From Xanthomonas sp. Leaf148 (GTDB lineage: Bacteria; Pseudomonadota; Gammaproteobacteria; Xanthomonadales; Xanthomonadaceae), in the NCBI RefSeq assembly GCF_001423585.1, contig NZ_LMOP01000015.1, forward strand, positions 430-64,429: a stretch of 64,000 nucleotides of DNA, read 5' to 3'. Positions 27,316-38,012 of the stretch are shown in pieces. Under the pieces are notes generated by a model. The model was not told where the DNA came from. It did no database searches and saw only the letters and a list, made by a program, of their open reading frames with translations. The position numbers and the translations under genes were made by a program. How positions within the stretch are numbered: position 1 is the stretch's first letter; each line of letters opens with the position of its first letter.

Positions 27316-27435
27316 CTCGGCAATGCTATGCGCTCAGGGACGTGATGGCCTGCGACAAACCGTCGCATCGGCCGGGATGGCGGCCCGCACGACGCTTCAG
27401 CTGTGAGCGGACGACGGACAGGCTAAAATAGCGCC

Positions 27436-28701
27436 ATGTATGACGCCGTGACCCGCCCAACCCCTCCCGCCGACGCCACCGCCTGGCCGCGCCGCATCAC
27501 CCAGGCCGTCAAGATCGGCAGCGTGATCGTGGGCGGCGGCCACCCGGTGGTCGTCCAGTCGATGACCAACACCGATACCGCCGACATCGCCGGTAGCGTC
27601 AAACAGGTGTCCGAACTCTGGCGCGCCGGCTCGGAGATGGTGCGTCTGACCGTCAACAACGCCGAGTCCGCCGCCGCCATCCCGCGCATCGTCGACAAGC
27701 TGCGCATGATGGGGATCGAAGTGCCGCTGATCGGCGACTTCCATTACAACGGCCACCAGCTGCTCGCTGCCGAGCCGGCCTGTGCCGAAGCGTTGGCCAA
27801 GTACCGCATCAATCCAGGCAACGTCGGGTTCGGCAAGAAGAAGGATCTGCAATTCGCGCAGCTGATCGAATTCGCAATCAAATACGACAAGCCAGTGCGC
27901 ATCGGCGCCAACTGGGGCTCGCTGGACCAGTCGCTGGCCGCGCAGCTGATGGACGAAAATTCCAAGCGCGACACGCCGTGGGATGCCAGCCGCGTATTGC
28001 GTGAGGCGCTGATCCGGTCTGCGGTGGATTCGGCCGAGCGTGCGGTGGAGCTGGGTTTGTCGCGCGAGCGCATTATCTTGTCGGCCAAGGTATCCGGCGT
28101 GCAGGAGCTGATTGCGGTGTATCGCGACATGGCGACGCGCTGCGATTTCGCGTTGCACCTGGGCCTGACCGAAGCCGGCATCGGCAGCAAGGGCATCGTG
28201 GCCTCGGCCGCGGCGTTGAGCGTGCTGCTGCAGGAAGGCATCGGCGACACCATCCGCATTTCGTTGACGCCGGAACCGGGCCAGTCGCGCACCCAGGAAG
28301 TGGTGGTCGCACAGGAGCTGCTGCAGACCACCGGCCAACGCGCCTTCACTCCGATGGTCACTGCGTGCCCGGGCTGCGGCCGTACCACCTCCGAGTTCTT
28401 CCAGGAGTTGGCCGGCGTGGTGCAGAACCATGTACGCGCCAAGATGCCGGAGTGGAAGATTTCCAACCCCGGCGCCGAGAACATGACCCTGGCGGTGATG
28501 GGCTGCGTGGTCAACGGCCCGGGCGAATCGCGCCACGCCAATATCGGCATCTCGTTACCGGGCACGGGCGAAGCGCCGTCGGCGCCGGTGTTCATCGATG
28601 GCGAAAAAAGCGTCACCTTGCGTGGCGAAAATATCGCGTATGAATTCATCGATCTGATCGATCAGTACGTCGAACGCACGTATGTCCGCCGCGCCGGCTG
28701 A
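27436..28701 (+). CDS. ispG: 4-hydroxy-3-methylbut-2-en-1-yl diphosphate synthase (flavodoxin type)
   Basis: 421 residues, as expected for the proteobacterial enzyme. Blocks: [14 protein letters not shown] near residue 38, GDFHYNGH near 98, [10 protein letters not shown] near 120, [10 protein letters not shown] near 155. The C-terminal [4Fe-4S] cysteines lie in [12 protein letters not shown] (near 313) and [12 protein letters not shown] (near 355). It reduces MEcPP to HMBPP in the MEP isoprenoid pathway. The PAP2 phosphatase gene overlaps its 3' end by 20 bp. Confidence 0.97.
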   Translation: MYDAVTRPTPPADATAWPRRITQAVKIGSVIVGGGHPVVVQSMTNTDTADIAGSVKQVSELWRAGSEMVRLTVNNAESAAAIPRIVDKLRMMGIEVPLIGDFHYNGHQLLAAEPACAEALAKYRINPGNVGFGKKKDLQFAQLIEFAIKYDKPVRIGANWGSLDQSLAAQLMDENSKRDTPWDASRVLREALIRSAVDSAERAVELGLSRERIILSAKVSGVQELIAVYRDMATRCDFALHLGLTEAGIGSKGIVASAAALSVLLQEGIGDTIRISLTPEPGQSRTQEVVVAQELLQTTGQRAFTPMVTACPGCGRTTSEFFQELAGVVQNHVRAKMPEWKISNPGAENMTLAVMGCVVNGPGESRHANIGISLPGTGEAPSAPVFIDGEKSVTLRGENIAYEFIDLIDQYVERTYVRRAG

Positions 28702-29380
28702 ATCGCCGGCCGGTTTCAGCGTCTGGCTGCGCAACAATGCATGGCGCATGGCGCTGTTGTTTGCCGGCGTCCTGCTGCCGCTGGGTCTGTTCGTGGACCT
28801 GGCCGATGAAGTGCATGAGCTGGAAAACTTCTATTTCGACGAACCCTTGCTGTGGAGCATGCGTAGCATCGCAACGCCCGGGCTGGATGCGTTTTTCGGC
28901 GTGATTTCCAAGGTGGGCTACCAGTACGGCGTGATCCCGATCGATATCGCGATCGTGCTTGTGTTGTTGGCGCTACGGCGCTGGCGCGAGGGTACCTTTG
29001 CGGCGCTGGGATTTGCTGGTTCGGCGTTGTTGAACATGGGCGCCAAGCAGTTCTTTCAACGCGATCGGCCCAGTTTGTGGGAGTCGATCGCGCCGGAAAG
29101 CACGTTCAGCTTTCCCAGTGGCCACGCAATGGGCTCGATGACGCTCGCCGCCGTGGTCATCGCGCTGGCATGGCGCACGCGCTGGCGTTGGCCGGTGACC
29201 ATCGTCGCTAGTCTATTCGCCGCGTTGGTGGGCATTTCGCGCATCTATCTGGGCGTGCATTATCCCTCCGACATCCTCGGCGGTTGGTCGGCGGCACTGG
29301 TATGGGTAGTGGGGTTGTATCTGGTGATGTTCCGCGGCGCACGGCGGCCGCATTGGCGTCGTCCGGTCGTGTCGGGCTAA
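28682..29380 (+). CDS. PAP2-family membrane phosphatase
   Basis: 232 residues with about six membrane helices. The three phosphatase motifs are intact: KQFFQRDRP near residue 121, FPSGHAMG near 142, and [12 protein letters not shown] near 181. They are typical of lipid or undecaprenyl-pyrophosphate phosphatases acting at the periplasmic face. It overlaps ispG by 20 bp, so the two are probably cotranscribed. A role in recycling polyprenyl pyrophosphate would fit an isoprenoid neighbour, but phosphatidate or lipid A phosphatase activity is equally possible. Confidence 0.88.
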   Translation: MSAAPAESPAGFSVWLRNNAWRMALLFAGVLLPLGLFVDLADEVHELENFYFDEPLLWSMRSIATPGLDAFFGVISKVGYQYGVIPIDIAIVLVLLALRRWREGTFAALGFAGSALLNMGAKQFFQRDRPSLWESIAPESTFSFPSGHAMGSMTLAAVVIALAWRTRWRWPVTIVASLFAALVGISRIYLGVHYPSDILGGWSAALVWVVGLYLVMFRGARRPHWRRPVVSG

Positions 29381-29513
29381 GCGAGGGTAACCAGGCGACT
29401 GCGCAATCGGCGGGCATGCGCGGCTGATGTTCGGTGGGGCATGTGCACGTTGTATTCGGTTGCTCCGCGCTGGCCGCCTCGGTCAACGATTGCTCGTTCT
29501 GTCAGATGCCGCT

Positions 29514-30818
29514 CTACGCAGACGGATGGCCGGCATGGTCCCGGCGCCACAGCTGCAATCCAACCGTCGTGCCGATCACTGCCAGTAACACCATGTAATA
29601 GCCCGGTCCCATGGGATGTTGCTTGGCCAGCATTACCACCAGCAGCGGTGTCAGCCCACCAAATACGGCATAGCCCAGGTTGTAGGCGAACGACACGCCG
29701 GACAGGCGCACTTCCGGCGGGAACACCCCGACCATGATGCGGGGGATCACCCCAAGCACACCCAGTGCGGCGCCCAGTAGCGCATACAGCGGAAACACCA
29801 GCTGTGGATCGCCGGCCAGGCGGTAGAACGACCATGCCGAAACGCCCAGCAAAACGCTGCCGATGAGCAGTACGCGCCCATTGCCGTAACGGTCGGCCAA
29901 CGCACCGGCCACCACAGACCCCGCAGCCTGCAGCACGATCGCCAGACTGTTGGCCTGCAGCGCTACTGCCGCCGGGTAGTGGTAACTGCTCTGCAACAGG
30001 CCGGGTGTCATCAACGACACCACCAGTACGCCGCCGGCCACCATCCAGGTCAACGCCAACGACAGCAGCACACCAGGCCGATGATCGCGCAGCACCAGCT
30101 TGAGCGGGGTTTCGCGCGCCAGCGCTCGCATGGCCACCAGTTCTGCGAATACCGGCGTCTCGTGCAGCCAGCGCCGCAAGTAGACCGATACCAGCCCGAA
30201 TACGCCGCCCGCCAGGAACGGCAGCCGCCAGGCATAGTCGGCGATCTCGGCAGGGCTGAAGTGGCGGTTGAGGGCGCCGGCGCCCAGTGAGCCGAGCAAC
30301 ACGCCACCGGCCAGGCCGGCGGTCAGGGTGCCGCAGGCGAGTCCGGTGCGGTGCGCGGGGACATGCTCGGCGACGAACACCCAGGCGCTGGGCACCTCAC
30401 CGCCGATCGCGGCGCCCTGTAACAGGCGCGCGCCCAACAGCAGCAGCGGCGCAGCGATGCCGATCTGCGCGTAGGTCGGCAACAGGCCGATGCACAGCGT
30501 TGGCAGCGCCATCAGCAGCAGGCTCAGGCCGAACATGCGTTTGCGACCGAGCAGGTCGCCGAAATGGGCCATCACCATGCCGCCGAGCGGACGCACCAGG
30601 TAACCGGCGGCAAAGATGCCGAAGGTCTGCAGCTGCCGCATCCACTCCGGGATGCCGGGAGGGAAGAACAATTCGCCCAGCACCGCGGCAAAAAAGATGA
30701 AGATGATGAAGTCGTACAGTTCCAGCGCGCCGCCCAGCGCAGACAAGGCCAGCGTTTTGTAGTCGCCGCGTTTCAGGTGCGGCTTCGGTGCAATGCCTGT
30801 GGATGGCTGGGTCTTCAA
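29514..30818 (-). CDS. MFS transporter, metabolite:H+ symporter (MHS/ProP-like) family
   Basis: About 434 residues with 12 helices. LYDFIIFIFFAAVLGELFFP at the first helix and MAHFGDLLGRKRMF in the 2-3 loop are typical of the MHS group (ProP, KgtP, citrate permeases). LLQGAAIGGEVPSAWVFVAEH in helix 5 supports this. The substrate cannot be told. The frame stays open upstream to ATG 30932, but that ~38-residue extension is Cys/Thr-rich and unlike the family. TTG 30818, with AGGA about 11 bp upstream, is preferred. The start is therefore uncertain. Confidence 0.8.
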   Translation of the reverse strand: MKTQPSTGIAPKPHLKRGDYKTLALSALGGALELYDFIIFIFFAAVLGELFFPPGIPEWMRQLQTFGIFAAGYLVRPLGGMVMAHFGDLLGRKRMFGLSLLLMALPTLCIGLLPTYAQIGIAAPLLLLGARLLQGAAIGGEVPSAWVFVAEHVPAHRTGLACGTLTAGLAGGVLLGSLGAGALNRHFSPAEIADYAWRLPFLAGGVFGLVSVYLRRWLHETPVFAELVAMRALARETPLKLVLRDHRPGVLLSLALTWMVAGGVLVVSLMTPGLLQSSYHYPAAVALQANSLAIVLQAAGSVVAGALADRYGNGRVLLIGSVLLGVSAWSFYRLAGDPQLVFPLYALLGAALGVLGVIPRIMVGVFPPEVRLSGVSFAYNLGYAVFGGLTPLLVVMLAKQHPMGPGYYMVLLAVIGTTVGLQLWRRDHAGHPSA

Positions 30819-30980
30819 GGCGTGACATCCTGTAGCGGGTGATAGCGCATGCGTGTGGGCAGCAGTACAAGTGCAGGTGGCAATGCTAGCGCGCCAAGAG
30901 AGTCCAGCTTGCATGCTTGTGTTGGATGGCACGTATGCGGGCTTCGGTAAACGCGTAGTGCCTGCGCCCGTGGTAACGCA

Positions 30981-31673
30981 TCAAGCGCGCAGACTTGCCA
31001 ACGCCGCTGCTTCGGCATGCAGCACGGTGGTATCGAACATCGGCCGCGCTGCATCGCCGGCATCCACCAGCAATGAAATCTCGGTGCAGCCAAGCACGAT
31101 CGCTTGCGCGCCTTGCCGGTCGAGGTCGGCCATGACCTGACGAAAATACGTGCGCGACCCGGCATCGATCACGCCCTGGCACAGCTCCTCGTAAATCACC
31201 CGATGCAGTTCCGCGCGTGCATCGGCAGGCGGTATGACGACTGTCAGTCCACGTGCTTCCAGACGCTGACGATAGAACGGCTGCTCCATGGTGAAGCGCG
31301 TGCCGAGCAGGCCGACCTGGGTGATGCCTGCCGCGAGCAAAGCATCGGCGGTGGCATCGGCGATGTGCAACAACGGCAGTGGCGTTGCGGCGGTGATCGC
31401 ATCGGCAACGCAGTGCATGGTGTTGGTGCACAGCACGATGAAGTCCGCGCCGCCAGCGTGCAGAGCACGCGCGGCAGCCGCCATCTCGCGTCCTGCGCCT
31501 TCCCAGTCGCCGGCGTGCTGCAGGCGTTCGATGTCGTGGAAGTCGACGCTGTACAGCAACAATCGGGCCGAATGCAGCCCGCCACGTTCGCGGCGAATGG
31601 CCTGGTTGATATGTCGGTAGTAGGGCAGGGTGGACTCCCAGCTCATGCCGCCGATCATCCCGATGGTTTTCAC
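30981..31673 (-). CDS. Aspartate/glutamate racemase family protein
   Basis: 230 residues. It begins KTIGMIGGMSWEST, the family opening, and carries the two catalytic cysteines in VLCTNTMH (near residue 82) and VLGCTEISLL (near 195). It likely interconverts L- and D-Asp or Glu (YgeA-like, broad specificity) in the cytoplasm. GTG 31673 has AGGAG 7 bp upstream and fits the family start; the open frame upstream is GC-driven and not conserved-looking. D-amino acids could feed the cell wall, but no direct link is seen. Confidence 0.87.
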   Translation of the reverse strand: MKTIGMIGGMSWESTLPYYRHINQAIRRERGGLHSARLLLYSVDFHDIERLQHAGDWEGAGREMAAAARALHAGGADFIVLCTNTMHCVADAITAATPLPLLHIADATADALLAAGITQVGLLGTRFTMEQPFYRQRLEARGLTVVIPPADARAELHRVIYEELCQGVIDAGSRTYFRQVMADLDRQGAQAIVLGCTEISLLVDAGDAARPMFDTTVLHAEAAALASLRA

Positions 31674-31857
31674 GAGCGGTCTCCTGGGTGCAACCGGGTT
31701 CGCCTGCATGGTCGCATACGACCTCAGTCGCTTGACAGCAATGCCAGATGGCCGCCGGGACCTGCTCGTGTGCCGCGATGTCACTGCCTTGGGTGTGGTG
31801 CGCATGATGACGCGTGAGACCAAGCGCACTGCGCGCGTACTGCCCATCGCTGTCGCG

Positions 31858-32766
31858 TCACTCGCCCGGCTTTGCGCCCTCCACCGGGGCATGCGTGGCA
31901 GCACGACGTGCCAGTACCGCTTCGCGATGGGCGATGTAGACGTTGGCACCGATGATGATGGCCGCGCCAATCAAGGTGTGACGCTCGATGGCCTCGCCAA
32001 ACAACCACCAGCCCAGCAAGGCCACCAGCGGTAGCTGCATGAAGCTGATCGGCTGCAGCGCGGACACTTCGCCCATCTTCAGCGCACGCGTCCAGAACAA
32101 CTGCCCGACAGTGCCGAAGATGCCGGTCGCCACCAGCCACAACCAGTCGATGCCGTGCGGCAAGGTCCACTGGAATAGCGCCGGAATCAGCGACATCGGC
32201 ACCCAGAACACATAGGTGTAGAACACCACCGTATCCGAGTCGTCGCTACGCGACAGTTGCTTGATCTGGATCGCGACGATGGCGCTGATCACTGCAGCCA
32301 GCAATGCAATCAACAGCCCCGGACTGAAGGTGGATGAGCCCGGGCGCAAAATCACCAGCACACCGATAAACCCGGCCGCCACCGCCAGCCAGCGCCGCAT
32401 GCGCACCTGCTCGTGCAGCCACACCACCGCCAGCACGGTGACGAACAAGGGCGTGGAATAGGACAGCGAAATTGCCTGCGACAGCGGCAGATGCCCGATG
32501 GCCCAGAACCCGCACAACATCGAGGCCAGGCCAATCAACGTGCGTGCCAGATACTGCGGCAGCTGGCGTGTACGCGGCAGCGTCTTGCCGGGGCCGATGA
32601 GCAGTGGCAGCAATGCCAGCAACCCGAATGCATTGCGGAAGAATGCAATCTCGGTAGTGGCGATATTCTTTGATGCCAGCCGGATGGTGATGGCCATCAG
32701 GCCGAACGCGAGTGTGCTGATCAGCATCCAGACGGCGGCGCGCACGGGCGCCGATGCAGCAGTCAC
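31858..32766 (-). CDS. EamA/DMT-family transporter
   Basis: 302 residues, ten hydrophobic helices arranged as two EamA repeats (first [20 protein letters not shown]; second about residues 150-285). Inner membrane; substrate unknown, drug/metabolite exporter class. GTG 32766 overlaps the murB stop (GTGA), which decides the start and indicates coupling to murB. It ends the minus-strand series methyltransferase-pyrD-murB-EamA. Confidence 0.88.
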   Translation of the reverse strand: MTAASAPVRAAVWMLISTLAFGLMAITIRLASKNIATTEIAFFRNAFGLLALLPLLIGPGKTLPRTRQLPQYLARTLIGLASMLCGFWAIGHLPLSQAISLSYSTPLFVTVLAVVWLHEQVRMRRWLAVAAGFIGVLVILRPGSSTFSPGLLIALLAAVISAIVAIQIKQLSRSDDSDTVVFYTYVFWVPMSLIPALFQWTLPHGIDWLWLVATGIFGTVGQLFWTRALKMGEVSALQPISFMQLPLVALLGWWLFGEAIERHTLIGAAIIIGANVYIAHREAVLARRAATHAPVEGAKPGE

Positions 32767-33815
32767 CAATGCGCTCCGATGATGCGCGGCTCCGGTTCCA
32801 GGATCACCGAGTAACGCTCGCGTACCGATTCGGCGATGCGCCGCGCAAAGTCGAGCAACTGCGCGCCGCTGGCAGTGCCGTAGTTGACCAGCACCAACGC
32901 GTGGTCGGGGGACACGCCGGCATCGCCTTCGCGCTGGCCCTTCCAGCCGCATTGCTCGATCAACCACGCGGCCGATAACTTGCCCTGGCCTGGCTGCTCG
33001 CCGGGATACACCGGCATGTCGGCGAAGGTGGCCTGCAACGCGGCGATCTGTTCGCTGGGCAGCAGCGGGTTCTTGAAGAAGCTGCCGGCATTGCCAAGCA
33101 CATCGGGGTCCGGCAGCTTGCGTCGACGGATGTTGATCACCGCCTGCGCCACGTCGGCGGCGCCTGCCAGCTCGGCGCCCATGCTGGCCAATTCTTCGCG
33201 AATGCCGGCGTAATCCAGGCGTAGTTCATGCAGCAACGGCAGATTGAATTCCACCGCCACAATCAGATAACGCTCTGGCTGCTGCTTGAACACGCTGTCG
33301 CGGTAGGCGAATGCACACTCGGCCGCGGTCATCCGCACAAACTGCTGGCTAAGCCGATCGAACGCCTCCACCACGTGGATGAAGTCGCCCACCTGCGCGC
33401 CGTAGGCACCGATGTTCTGGATCGGGCTGGCGCCGACAGTGCCGGGGATCAATGCCAGATTTTCCAGACCCGACAAGCCTTGCTGCAACGAATACAGCAC
33501 CAACGCATGCCAGTTCACACCGGCCCCGGCGCGCACGATGGCGTGGTCGGCATGGTGCGCGATGATGGCGATCTCGCGATTTTCGAAACACAGCACATAA
33601 CCTTGCGGGTCGCCGGCCAACAGCACATTGCTGCCGCTGCCAAGCACCAGCAATGGAAGCTCGCCAACCTCAGGCGCGGCCAGCGCCTGCGGCAATGCCT
33701 CGGGCGTGTGGATGCTCAGTAACCAGCGCGCCGTTGCCTCGACATGAAACGTGTTGAGCGCACGCAGCGGCGCATGCGCGCTCAAGCTCCAGCCGGTCTG
33801 CACTGCATCGCTCAT
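32763..33815 (-). CDS. murB: UDP-N-acetylenolpyruvoylglucosamine reductase
   Basis: 350 residues, type I MurB length. FAD-binding [11 protein letters not shown] near residue 55, [17 protein letters not shown] near 120, the catalytic Ser in [11 protein letters not shown] near 235 and the C-terminal Glu in LEPEPRIIG are present. It makes UDP-MurNAc for peptidoglycan. ATG 33815 overlaps the pyrD stop by 4 bp. The zeta-like toxin at 13.5 kb would, by family, poison the same pathway, though nothing links them here. Confidence 0.95.
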   Translation of the reverse strand: MSDAVQTGWSLSAHAPLRALNTFHVEATARWLLSIHTPEALPQALAAPEVGELPLLVLGSGSNVLLAGDPQGYVLCFENREIAIIAHHADHAIVRAGAGVNWHALVLYSLQQGLSGLENLALIPGTVGASPIQNIGAYGAQVGDFIHVVEAFDRLSQQFVRMTAAECAFAYRDSVFKQQPERYLIVAVEFNLPLLHELRLDYAGIREELASMGAELAGAADVAQAVINIRRRKLPDPDVLGNAGSFFKNPLLPSEQIAALQATFADMPVYPGEQPGQGKLSAAWLIEQCGWKGQREGDAGVSPDHALVLVNYGTASGAQLLDFARRIAESVRERYSVILEPEPRIIGAHW

Positions 33816-34867
33816 AGCGGCGAAACCGCGCCACCGCTGGGCGCTTCGCGGCGACGACGGATGGCATCGACGCACTCGCCGATCAGCGGCGGACCGCGAT
33901 ACACCAGGCCGCTATAGCACTGCACCAGGCTCGCACCGGCCGCCATTTTGGCTAATGCATCGGCGCCAGAATTGATGCCACCCACGCCGATCAACGGAAT
34001 CGACTCGGGCAGGCGTGCGCGCAAGCGTCGTAGCACCAGGGTGGATTGCCCCAGCAACGGCGCACCGGACAAGCCGCCGGCCTCGCCAGCCAACGGATGA
34101 TTGGCGATCAAGGTGCGCGTCACCGTGGTGTTGGTAGCGATCACGCCATCCACCGCCAGATCGGCCAACACGCGTGCGGCGGCATCGATGTCGCGGTCGT
34201 TGAGATCGGGCGCCACCTTCACCAGCATCGGCACGCGCTTGCCATGTTGCGCAGCCAACGCTTCCTGGGTTTCGCGCAGATCGGAAATCAGCCGACGCAG
34301 CGCCTGTTCTTCCTGCAGCTCGCGCAAGCCGGCGGTATTGGGCGAGGAAATGTTGACGGTGATGTAGTCGGCCAGCGGATACACGCGCTCCATGCAATAG
34401 CGATAGTCGCTGGTCGCGTCCTCGTTGGGCGTGTCCTTGTTCTTGCCGATGTTGATGCCGAGCAACCCGCCGCGTCGGCGCGCACGTTGCACATTGGCCA
34501 CCAGCGCATCCACGCCCAGATTGTTGAAGCCCATGCGGTTGATCACCGCCTGATATTCCGGCAACCGGAACATGCGCGGCTTCGGGTTTCCCTCTTGCGC
34601 GCGCGGGGTCACCGTGCCTATCTCGATGAAGCCGAAGCCCAACGCCAGCAGCGCATCGATGTGTTCGCCGTTCTTGTCCAGGCCGGCGCCAAGGCCGACC
34701 GGGTTGGGAAACATCAGGCCGAATGCCGGCGTCGGCAGCGGGACCGGTTGCTTGGCCAGCAGCGACGTGGTGCCTGTGCGGTAGGCGATGTCGATGGAGC
34801 GCAGCGCCAGCGCATGCGCGCGCTCGGCGTCGAGGGTGAACAGCAGGGGGCGGGCAAGCGAATACAT
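33812..34867 (-). CDS. pyrD: Dihydroorotate dehydrogenase (quinone), class 2
   Basis: 351 residues. The N-terminal helices [21 protein letters not shown] are the membrane-binding segment of class 2 enzymes. FMN-site blocks: [14 protein letters not shown] near residue 55, NRMGFNN near 110, the catalytic Ser region [11 protein letters not shown] near 175, and [13 protein letters not shown] near 295. It oxidises dihydroorotate to orotate with quinone at the inner membrane. It overlaps murB by 4 bp and is 4 bp behind the methyltransferase gene. Confidence 0.96.
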   Translation of the reverse strand: MYSLARPLLFTLDAERAHALALRSIDIAYRTGTTSLLAKQPVPLPTPAFGLMFPNPVGLGAGLDKNGEHIDALLALGFGFIEIGTVTPRAQEGNPKPRMFRLPEYQAVINRMGFNNLGVDALVANVQRARRRGGLLGINIGKNKDTPNEDATSDYRYCMERVYPLADYITVNISSPNTAGLRELQEEQALRRLISDLRETQEALAAQHGKRVPMLVKVAPDLNDRDIDAAARVLADLAVDGVIATNTTVTRTLIANHPLAGEAGGLSGAPLLGQSTLVLRRLRARLPESIPLIGVGGINSGADALAKMAAGASLVQCYSGLVYRGPPLIGECVDAIRRRREAPSGGAVSPL

Positions 34868-34871
34868 GGGG

Positions 34872-35639
34872 TCAGTTCAATTTTCCTGCGAACACGCGGG
34901 TCTGGTATTGGAAGTCGATCTGCCCGTCCTGTGCATGCGCGTCGAACAGCGTGCGCAGCGCGGCGAGCATCGGCGCATGGCGTGGGTCGTGTGCGAGCGG
35001 CGCGTACGAAGACGACAACAGGCGGCCGCGCAGTGCGTCGAAATCCAGTCGTTGCACATTGGGAAAGCGCGCCATCGCACGGAACCCATCGCCGAACCAC
35101 GCCTGCATGGTCGCATCGTCCTGATAGCGCTCTGCCACTGCCGAGTAGTCGGTGCCGTAGTCCAGCAATAGTTGCTCGTAGCCGCGCAAGAAGGCGGTGG
35201 TATCCAGCTCGCGCGAGTTCCAGTAGATCACCGCCAGCCCATCGGGCCGCAGCACGCGCGCCCATTCGGCACGGATGGCCTGGGTGTCGAACCAATGAAA
35301 GGCCTGCGCGGCAGAAACCAGACCCATGCTGGCATCGGCCAGCCCGGTGGCTTCGGCCGTGCCATCGATGGCCTGAAACTTGGGGAAACCCGCCAGCCAT
35401 TGCTGCGCGGCTTCACGCATGGCCGGATTCGGCTCCACTGCCGTGACCGCATAGCCGGCTTCCAGGAATAGCCGGCTGGAAATGCCGGTGCCGGCGCCGA
35501 TATCGGCCACCGCGGTCGCTGGGGTGATGCCAAGTTCGTCATGCAGCCAGCGCAGCAACTGCGGCGGATAACTGGGCCGGTAGCGCACATAGGCCGCCAC
35601 GCGGTCGTTGAAACGCTGGGCCGAGGAGGGCGCGGCCAT
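34872..35639 (-). CDS. Class I SAM-dependent methyltransferase (Methyltransf_11 type)
   Basis: 255 residues. Motif [16 protein letters not shown] near residue 45, [10 protein letters not shown] near 68, and [10 protein letters not shown] near 110, a block typical of the Tam/YcgJ-like group. It ends near residue 255 without a membrane segment. The acceptor is unknown. It is 4 bp before pyrD and 2 bp behind the DUF4190 gene, so it is part of the same transcription unit. ATG 35639 is chosen because the upstream frame has no family similarity. Confidence 0.85.
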   Translation of the reverse strand: MAAPSSAQRFNDRVAAYVRYRPSYPPQLLRWLHDELGITPATAVADIGAGTGISSRLFLEAGYAVTAVEPNPAMREAAQQWLAGFPKFQAIDGTAEATGLADASMGLVSAAQAFHWFDTQAIRAEWARVLRPDGLAVIYWNSRELDTTAFLRGYEQLLLDYGTDYSAVAERYQDDATMQAWFGDGFRAMARFPNVQRLDFDALRGRLLSSSYAPLAHDPRHAPMLAALRTLFDAHAQDGQIDFQYQTRVFAGKLN

Positions 35640-35641
35640 GC

Positions 35642-35926
35642 TCAACTGTTTGCGGCCGCAAGCCAGGCCATGCCGCCAAAGAACAGGACAAAGATTGCAA
35701 TGCCGATCAGCCACATGGCCGCTGCCAGCCAGCCGAGGATCAGCCCGCCGATCGCCAAGCCGTCGCCTTCCAGCCCCTGCGGGTTGCGGCGGATTTCTGC
35801 GCGCGCCAGGTGGCCGGTGATGATGGCGCACACGCTGCCGAGGAACGGGATCAGCGTCCAGCCGAGAATGCCTGCGACCAGGCTGACGATCGCCATGGCA
35901 CTGGTCTGTCGAACGACAACGTTCAT
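35642..35926 (-). CDS. DUF4190 small membrane protein
   Basis: 94 residues. Two long hydrophobic segments (AIVSLVAGILGWTLIPFLGS and AIGGLILGWLAAAMWLIGI) flank GHLARAEIRRNP, the typical DUF4190 pattern of two helices with a short basic loop. Function unknown. The second of two adjacent ATGs is preferred since AGGAG is 6 bp from it and only 3 bp from the first. First gene of the minus-strand string running to the EamA gene. Confidence 0.8.
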   Translation of the reverse strand: MNVVVRQTSAMAIVSLVAGILGWTLIPFLGSVCAIITGHLARAEIRRNPQGLEGDGLAIGGLILGWLAAAMWLIGIAIFVLFFGGMAWLAAANS

Positions 35927-36259
35927 CATGAACTCCTAGAGATTGGCGGCAGCAGAGGGCTGGCGTGGCCCGATTATCCCAGAGCGGCCGCCCGAATGGC
36001 GTGCCGTCTGCGGCGGAAACGCGATCGTCGGGCCATCAGTGGCCGGGAAGAGGGGCCTGAACTGTCTGATTGCGTGGGGCAGGGAGGCGTTACCGAATGG
36101 GCTCCGGTCCCGGCCGAGACGTCAGCGGCCCTTGGCGAACCGCTGCGGGGTGGCGCGTACCGCTCTCTCTATCGCGATTGCAGGCCGCCCGTAGCAGAGG
36201 GTGTCCATGCGACGCCTGCAGCGCGCCGGCCATGGCCGGGCGCGCTGCGATGTGATCGA
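35927..36259. other. Intergenic region with terminator-like hairpin
   Basis: 333 bp between the ALDH stop and the DUF4190 start, holding no credible gene. Apart from the hairpin at 36218-36248 and the AGGAG near the DUF4190 start I see nothing identifiable. Confidence 0.5.
36218..36248 (-). terminator. Hairpin downstream of the aldehyde dehydrogenase gene
   Basis: GCAGCGCGCC pairs with GGCGCGCTGC (10 bp) around GGCCATGGCC, itself a palindrome. It is 12 bp past the ALDH stop on the minus strand. There is no T run, so termination strength is uncertain. Confidence 0.5.
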
Positions 36260-37792
36260 TTACAGATCGAACTTGATGCCCTGTGCCAGCGGCAGCGAGT
36301 CGGAGTAATTAATGGTGTTGGTCTGGCGACGCATGTAGACCTTCCACGCATCCGAGCCGGACTCGCGACCGCCGCCGGTTTCCTTCTCGCCACCGAACGC
36401 GCCGCCGATCTCCGCACCGGAGGTGCCGATGTTGACATTGGCAATGCCGCAATCGCTGCCCGCAGCGGACAGGAACTTCTCGGCCGCTTTCAGGTCCTGG
36501 GTAAAGATCGACGACGACAGGCCCTGCGGCACGCCGTTCTGCAGGTCGATCGCCTCATCCAGCGTGCTGTACTTCATCACGTACAGGATGGGTGCGAAGG
36601 TCTCGTGCTGCACCACCGCGTCGCTGTTCTGCAGCCCGGTGACAATCGCCGGCAACACGAAGTTGCCCGGGCGATCGATCGCGGTGCCGCCCACTTCCAC
36701 CGTGCCGCCAGCGGCCTTGGCCTTGGCGATCGAGGCCAGAAACTGCTCCACCGCGCCGCGGCTGTTGAGCGGGCCCATCAGGTTTGCCGGGTCGGTGGGG
36801 TCGCCGATCTTGCTGTCGAGCTGCTTGTACGCCTTGACCAGCGTGGCCAGCACGTTGTCGTAGATGGACGCATGCACGATCAGGCGGCGCGTGGTGGTGC
36901 AGCGCTGCCCGGCAGTGCCGACCGCGCCGAACACAATGCCGGGGATCGCAAGCTTCAGGTCGGCGGTGTCGTCCAGGATGATGGCGTTGTTGCCGCCCAG
37001 CTCCAGCAGGCAACGGCCCAGGCGGTGCGCAACCTTCTCGGCCACCACACGACCGATCTGGGTCGAGCCGGTGAAGCTGATCAGCGGGATGCGGGTGTCT
37101 TCGACCAGCTTTTCCGACAGGGAAGTGCCGGCATCGTTGATCAGGAAGAAGATGTCCGGGAAACCGGCGTCTTTCAACGCCGCATTGCAGATCTTCATCG
37201 TGGCGATCGCGGTCAGCGGCGTCTTGTTGGACGGCTTCCAGATGCAGATATCGCCGCAAATCGCCGCCAAAAACGCATTCCACGCCCACACCGCCACCGG
37301 GAAGTTGAACGCGCTGATGATGCCCACCAGCCCCAGCGGTTGGTACTGCTCATACATGCGGTGACCGGGACGCTCCGAATGCATGGTGTAGCCATAGAGC
37401 ATGCGGCTCTGGCCCACGGCAAAGTCGGCGATGTCGATCATCTCCTGCACTTCGCCATCGCCTTCGGGCTTGCTCTTGCCCATTTCCAAGGCCACCAGCG
37501 AACCGAGCGCATCCTTGTGCTTGCGCAGCGCCTCGCCACACAGGCGAACGGCTTCGCCACGGCGCGGCGCAGGCGTGGTCCGCCATACCTTAAAGGCCGC
37601 CTGCGCGCGCGCCACGATCAGCTCGTAGTCGTCCGGCGTGGTCGCCTGCACATCGGCGATGACCGCATTGGTGGTCGGATTGAGCGGCTGCAGCACGCCG
37701 GCGCCGGTGGCCTGCGACCAGGTCGCCTCGCCGAGGTAAGTGCCGGAATTGGACGCAGCGAGGTCGAGCGCCTTGAGCAGGTCAGCGGACAT
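36260..37792 (-). CDS. Aldehyde dehydrogenase, ALDH7 / L-aminoadipate-semialdehyde dehydrogenase type
   Basis: 510 residues. ALDH blocks: [12 protein letters not shown] near residue 165, [11 protein letters not shown] near 190, FTGSTQIGR near 240, catalytic Glu in LELGGNNAI near 265, and catalytic Cys in [12 protein letters not shown] near 300. The sequence and length resemble ALDH7 (antiquitin, AmaB) rather than betaine or succinate-semialdehyde enzymes. It would oxidise aminoadipate semialdehyde in lysine/pipecolate breakdown. ATG 37792 has AGGAG 5 bp upstream. Confidence 0.85.
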   Translation of the reverse strand: MSADLLKALDLAASNSGTYLGEATWSQATGAGVLQPLNPTTNAVIADVQATTPDDYELIVARAQAAFKVWRTTPAPRRGEAVRLCGEALRKHKDALGSLVALEMGKSKPEGDGEVQEMIDIADFAVGQSRMLYGYTMHSERPGHRMYEQYQPLGLVGIISAFNFPVAVWAWNAFLAAICGDICIWKPSNKTPLTAIATMKICNAALKDAGFPDIFFLINDAGTSLSEKLVEDTRIPLISFTGSTQIGRVVAEKVAHRLGRCLLELGGNNAIILDDTADLKLAIPGIVFGAVGTAGQRCTTTRRLIVHASIYDNVLATLVKAYKQLDSKIGDPTDPANLMGPLNSRGAVEQFLASIAKAKAAGGTVEVGGTAIDRPGNFVLPAIVTGLQNSDAVVQHETFAPILYVMKYSTLDEAIDLQNGVPQGLSSSIFTQDLKAAEKFLSAAGSDCGIANVNIGTSGAEIGGAFGGEKETGGGRESGSDAWKVYMRRQTNTINYSDSLPLAQGIKFDL

Positions 37793-37935
37793 GGAATCTC
37801 CTGGAAACGGTGGCGGTCGCGCGGCAGCCAAGGCCTGCAGCGACACGGGTAGCCGCCGATTTTAGCAGGCTCCACCCACCCACCCACCCCCGGCCGGCTT
37901 GGCAAGCTGGCTGAACATGCGACAATGCCGCCCTT

Positions 37936-38012
37936 GGCCCCGTAGCTCAGCTGGATAGAGCGTCCCCCTCCTAAGGGGAAGGTCGCCCGTTCGAATCGGG
38001 CCGGGGTCACCA
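37936..38012 (+). tRNA. tRNA-Arg (anticodon CCT)
   Basis: 77 nt including CCA. Acceptor GGCCCCG/CGGGGTC with one G-T pair, D arm with AGCTCAGCTGGATAGAGC, anticodon stem TCCCC/GGGGA with loop CTCCTAA (anticodon CCT, codon AGG), and T loop TTCGAAT. A lower-GC region holding the Rhs island begins right after its 3' end, and tRNA 3' ends are common integration sites. Confidence 0.95.

Noticed and set aside
35810..37852. 680-codon plus-strand frame opposite the aldehyde dehydrogenase
   Set aside because: Covers an intergenic region and the antisense of a clear ALDH gene; no motifs.
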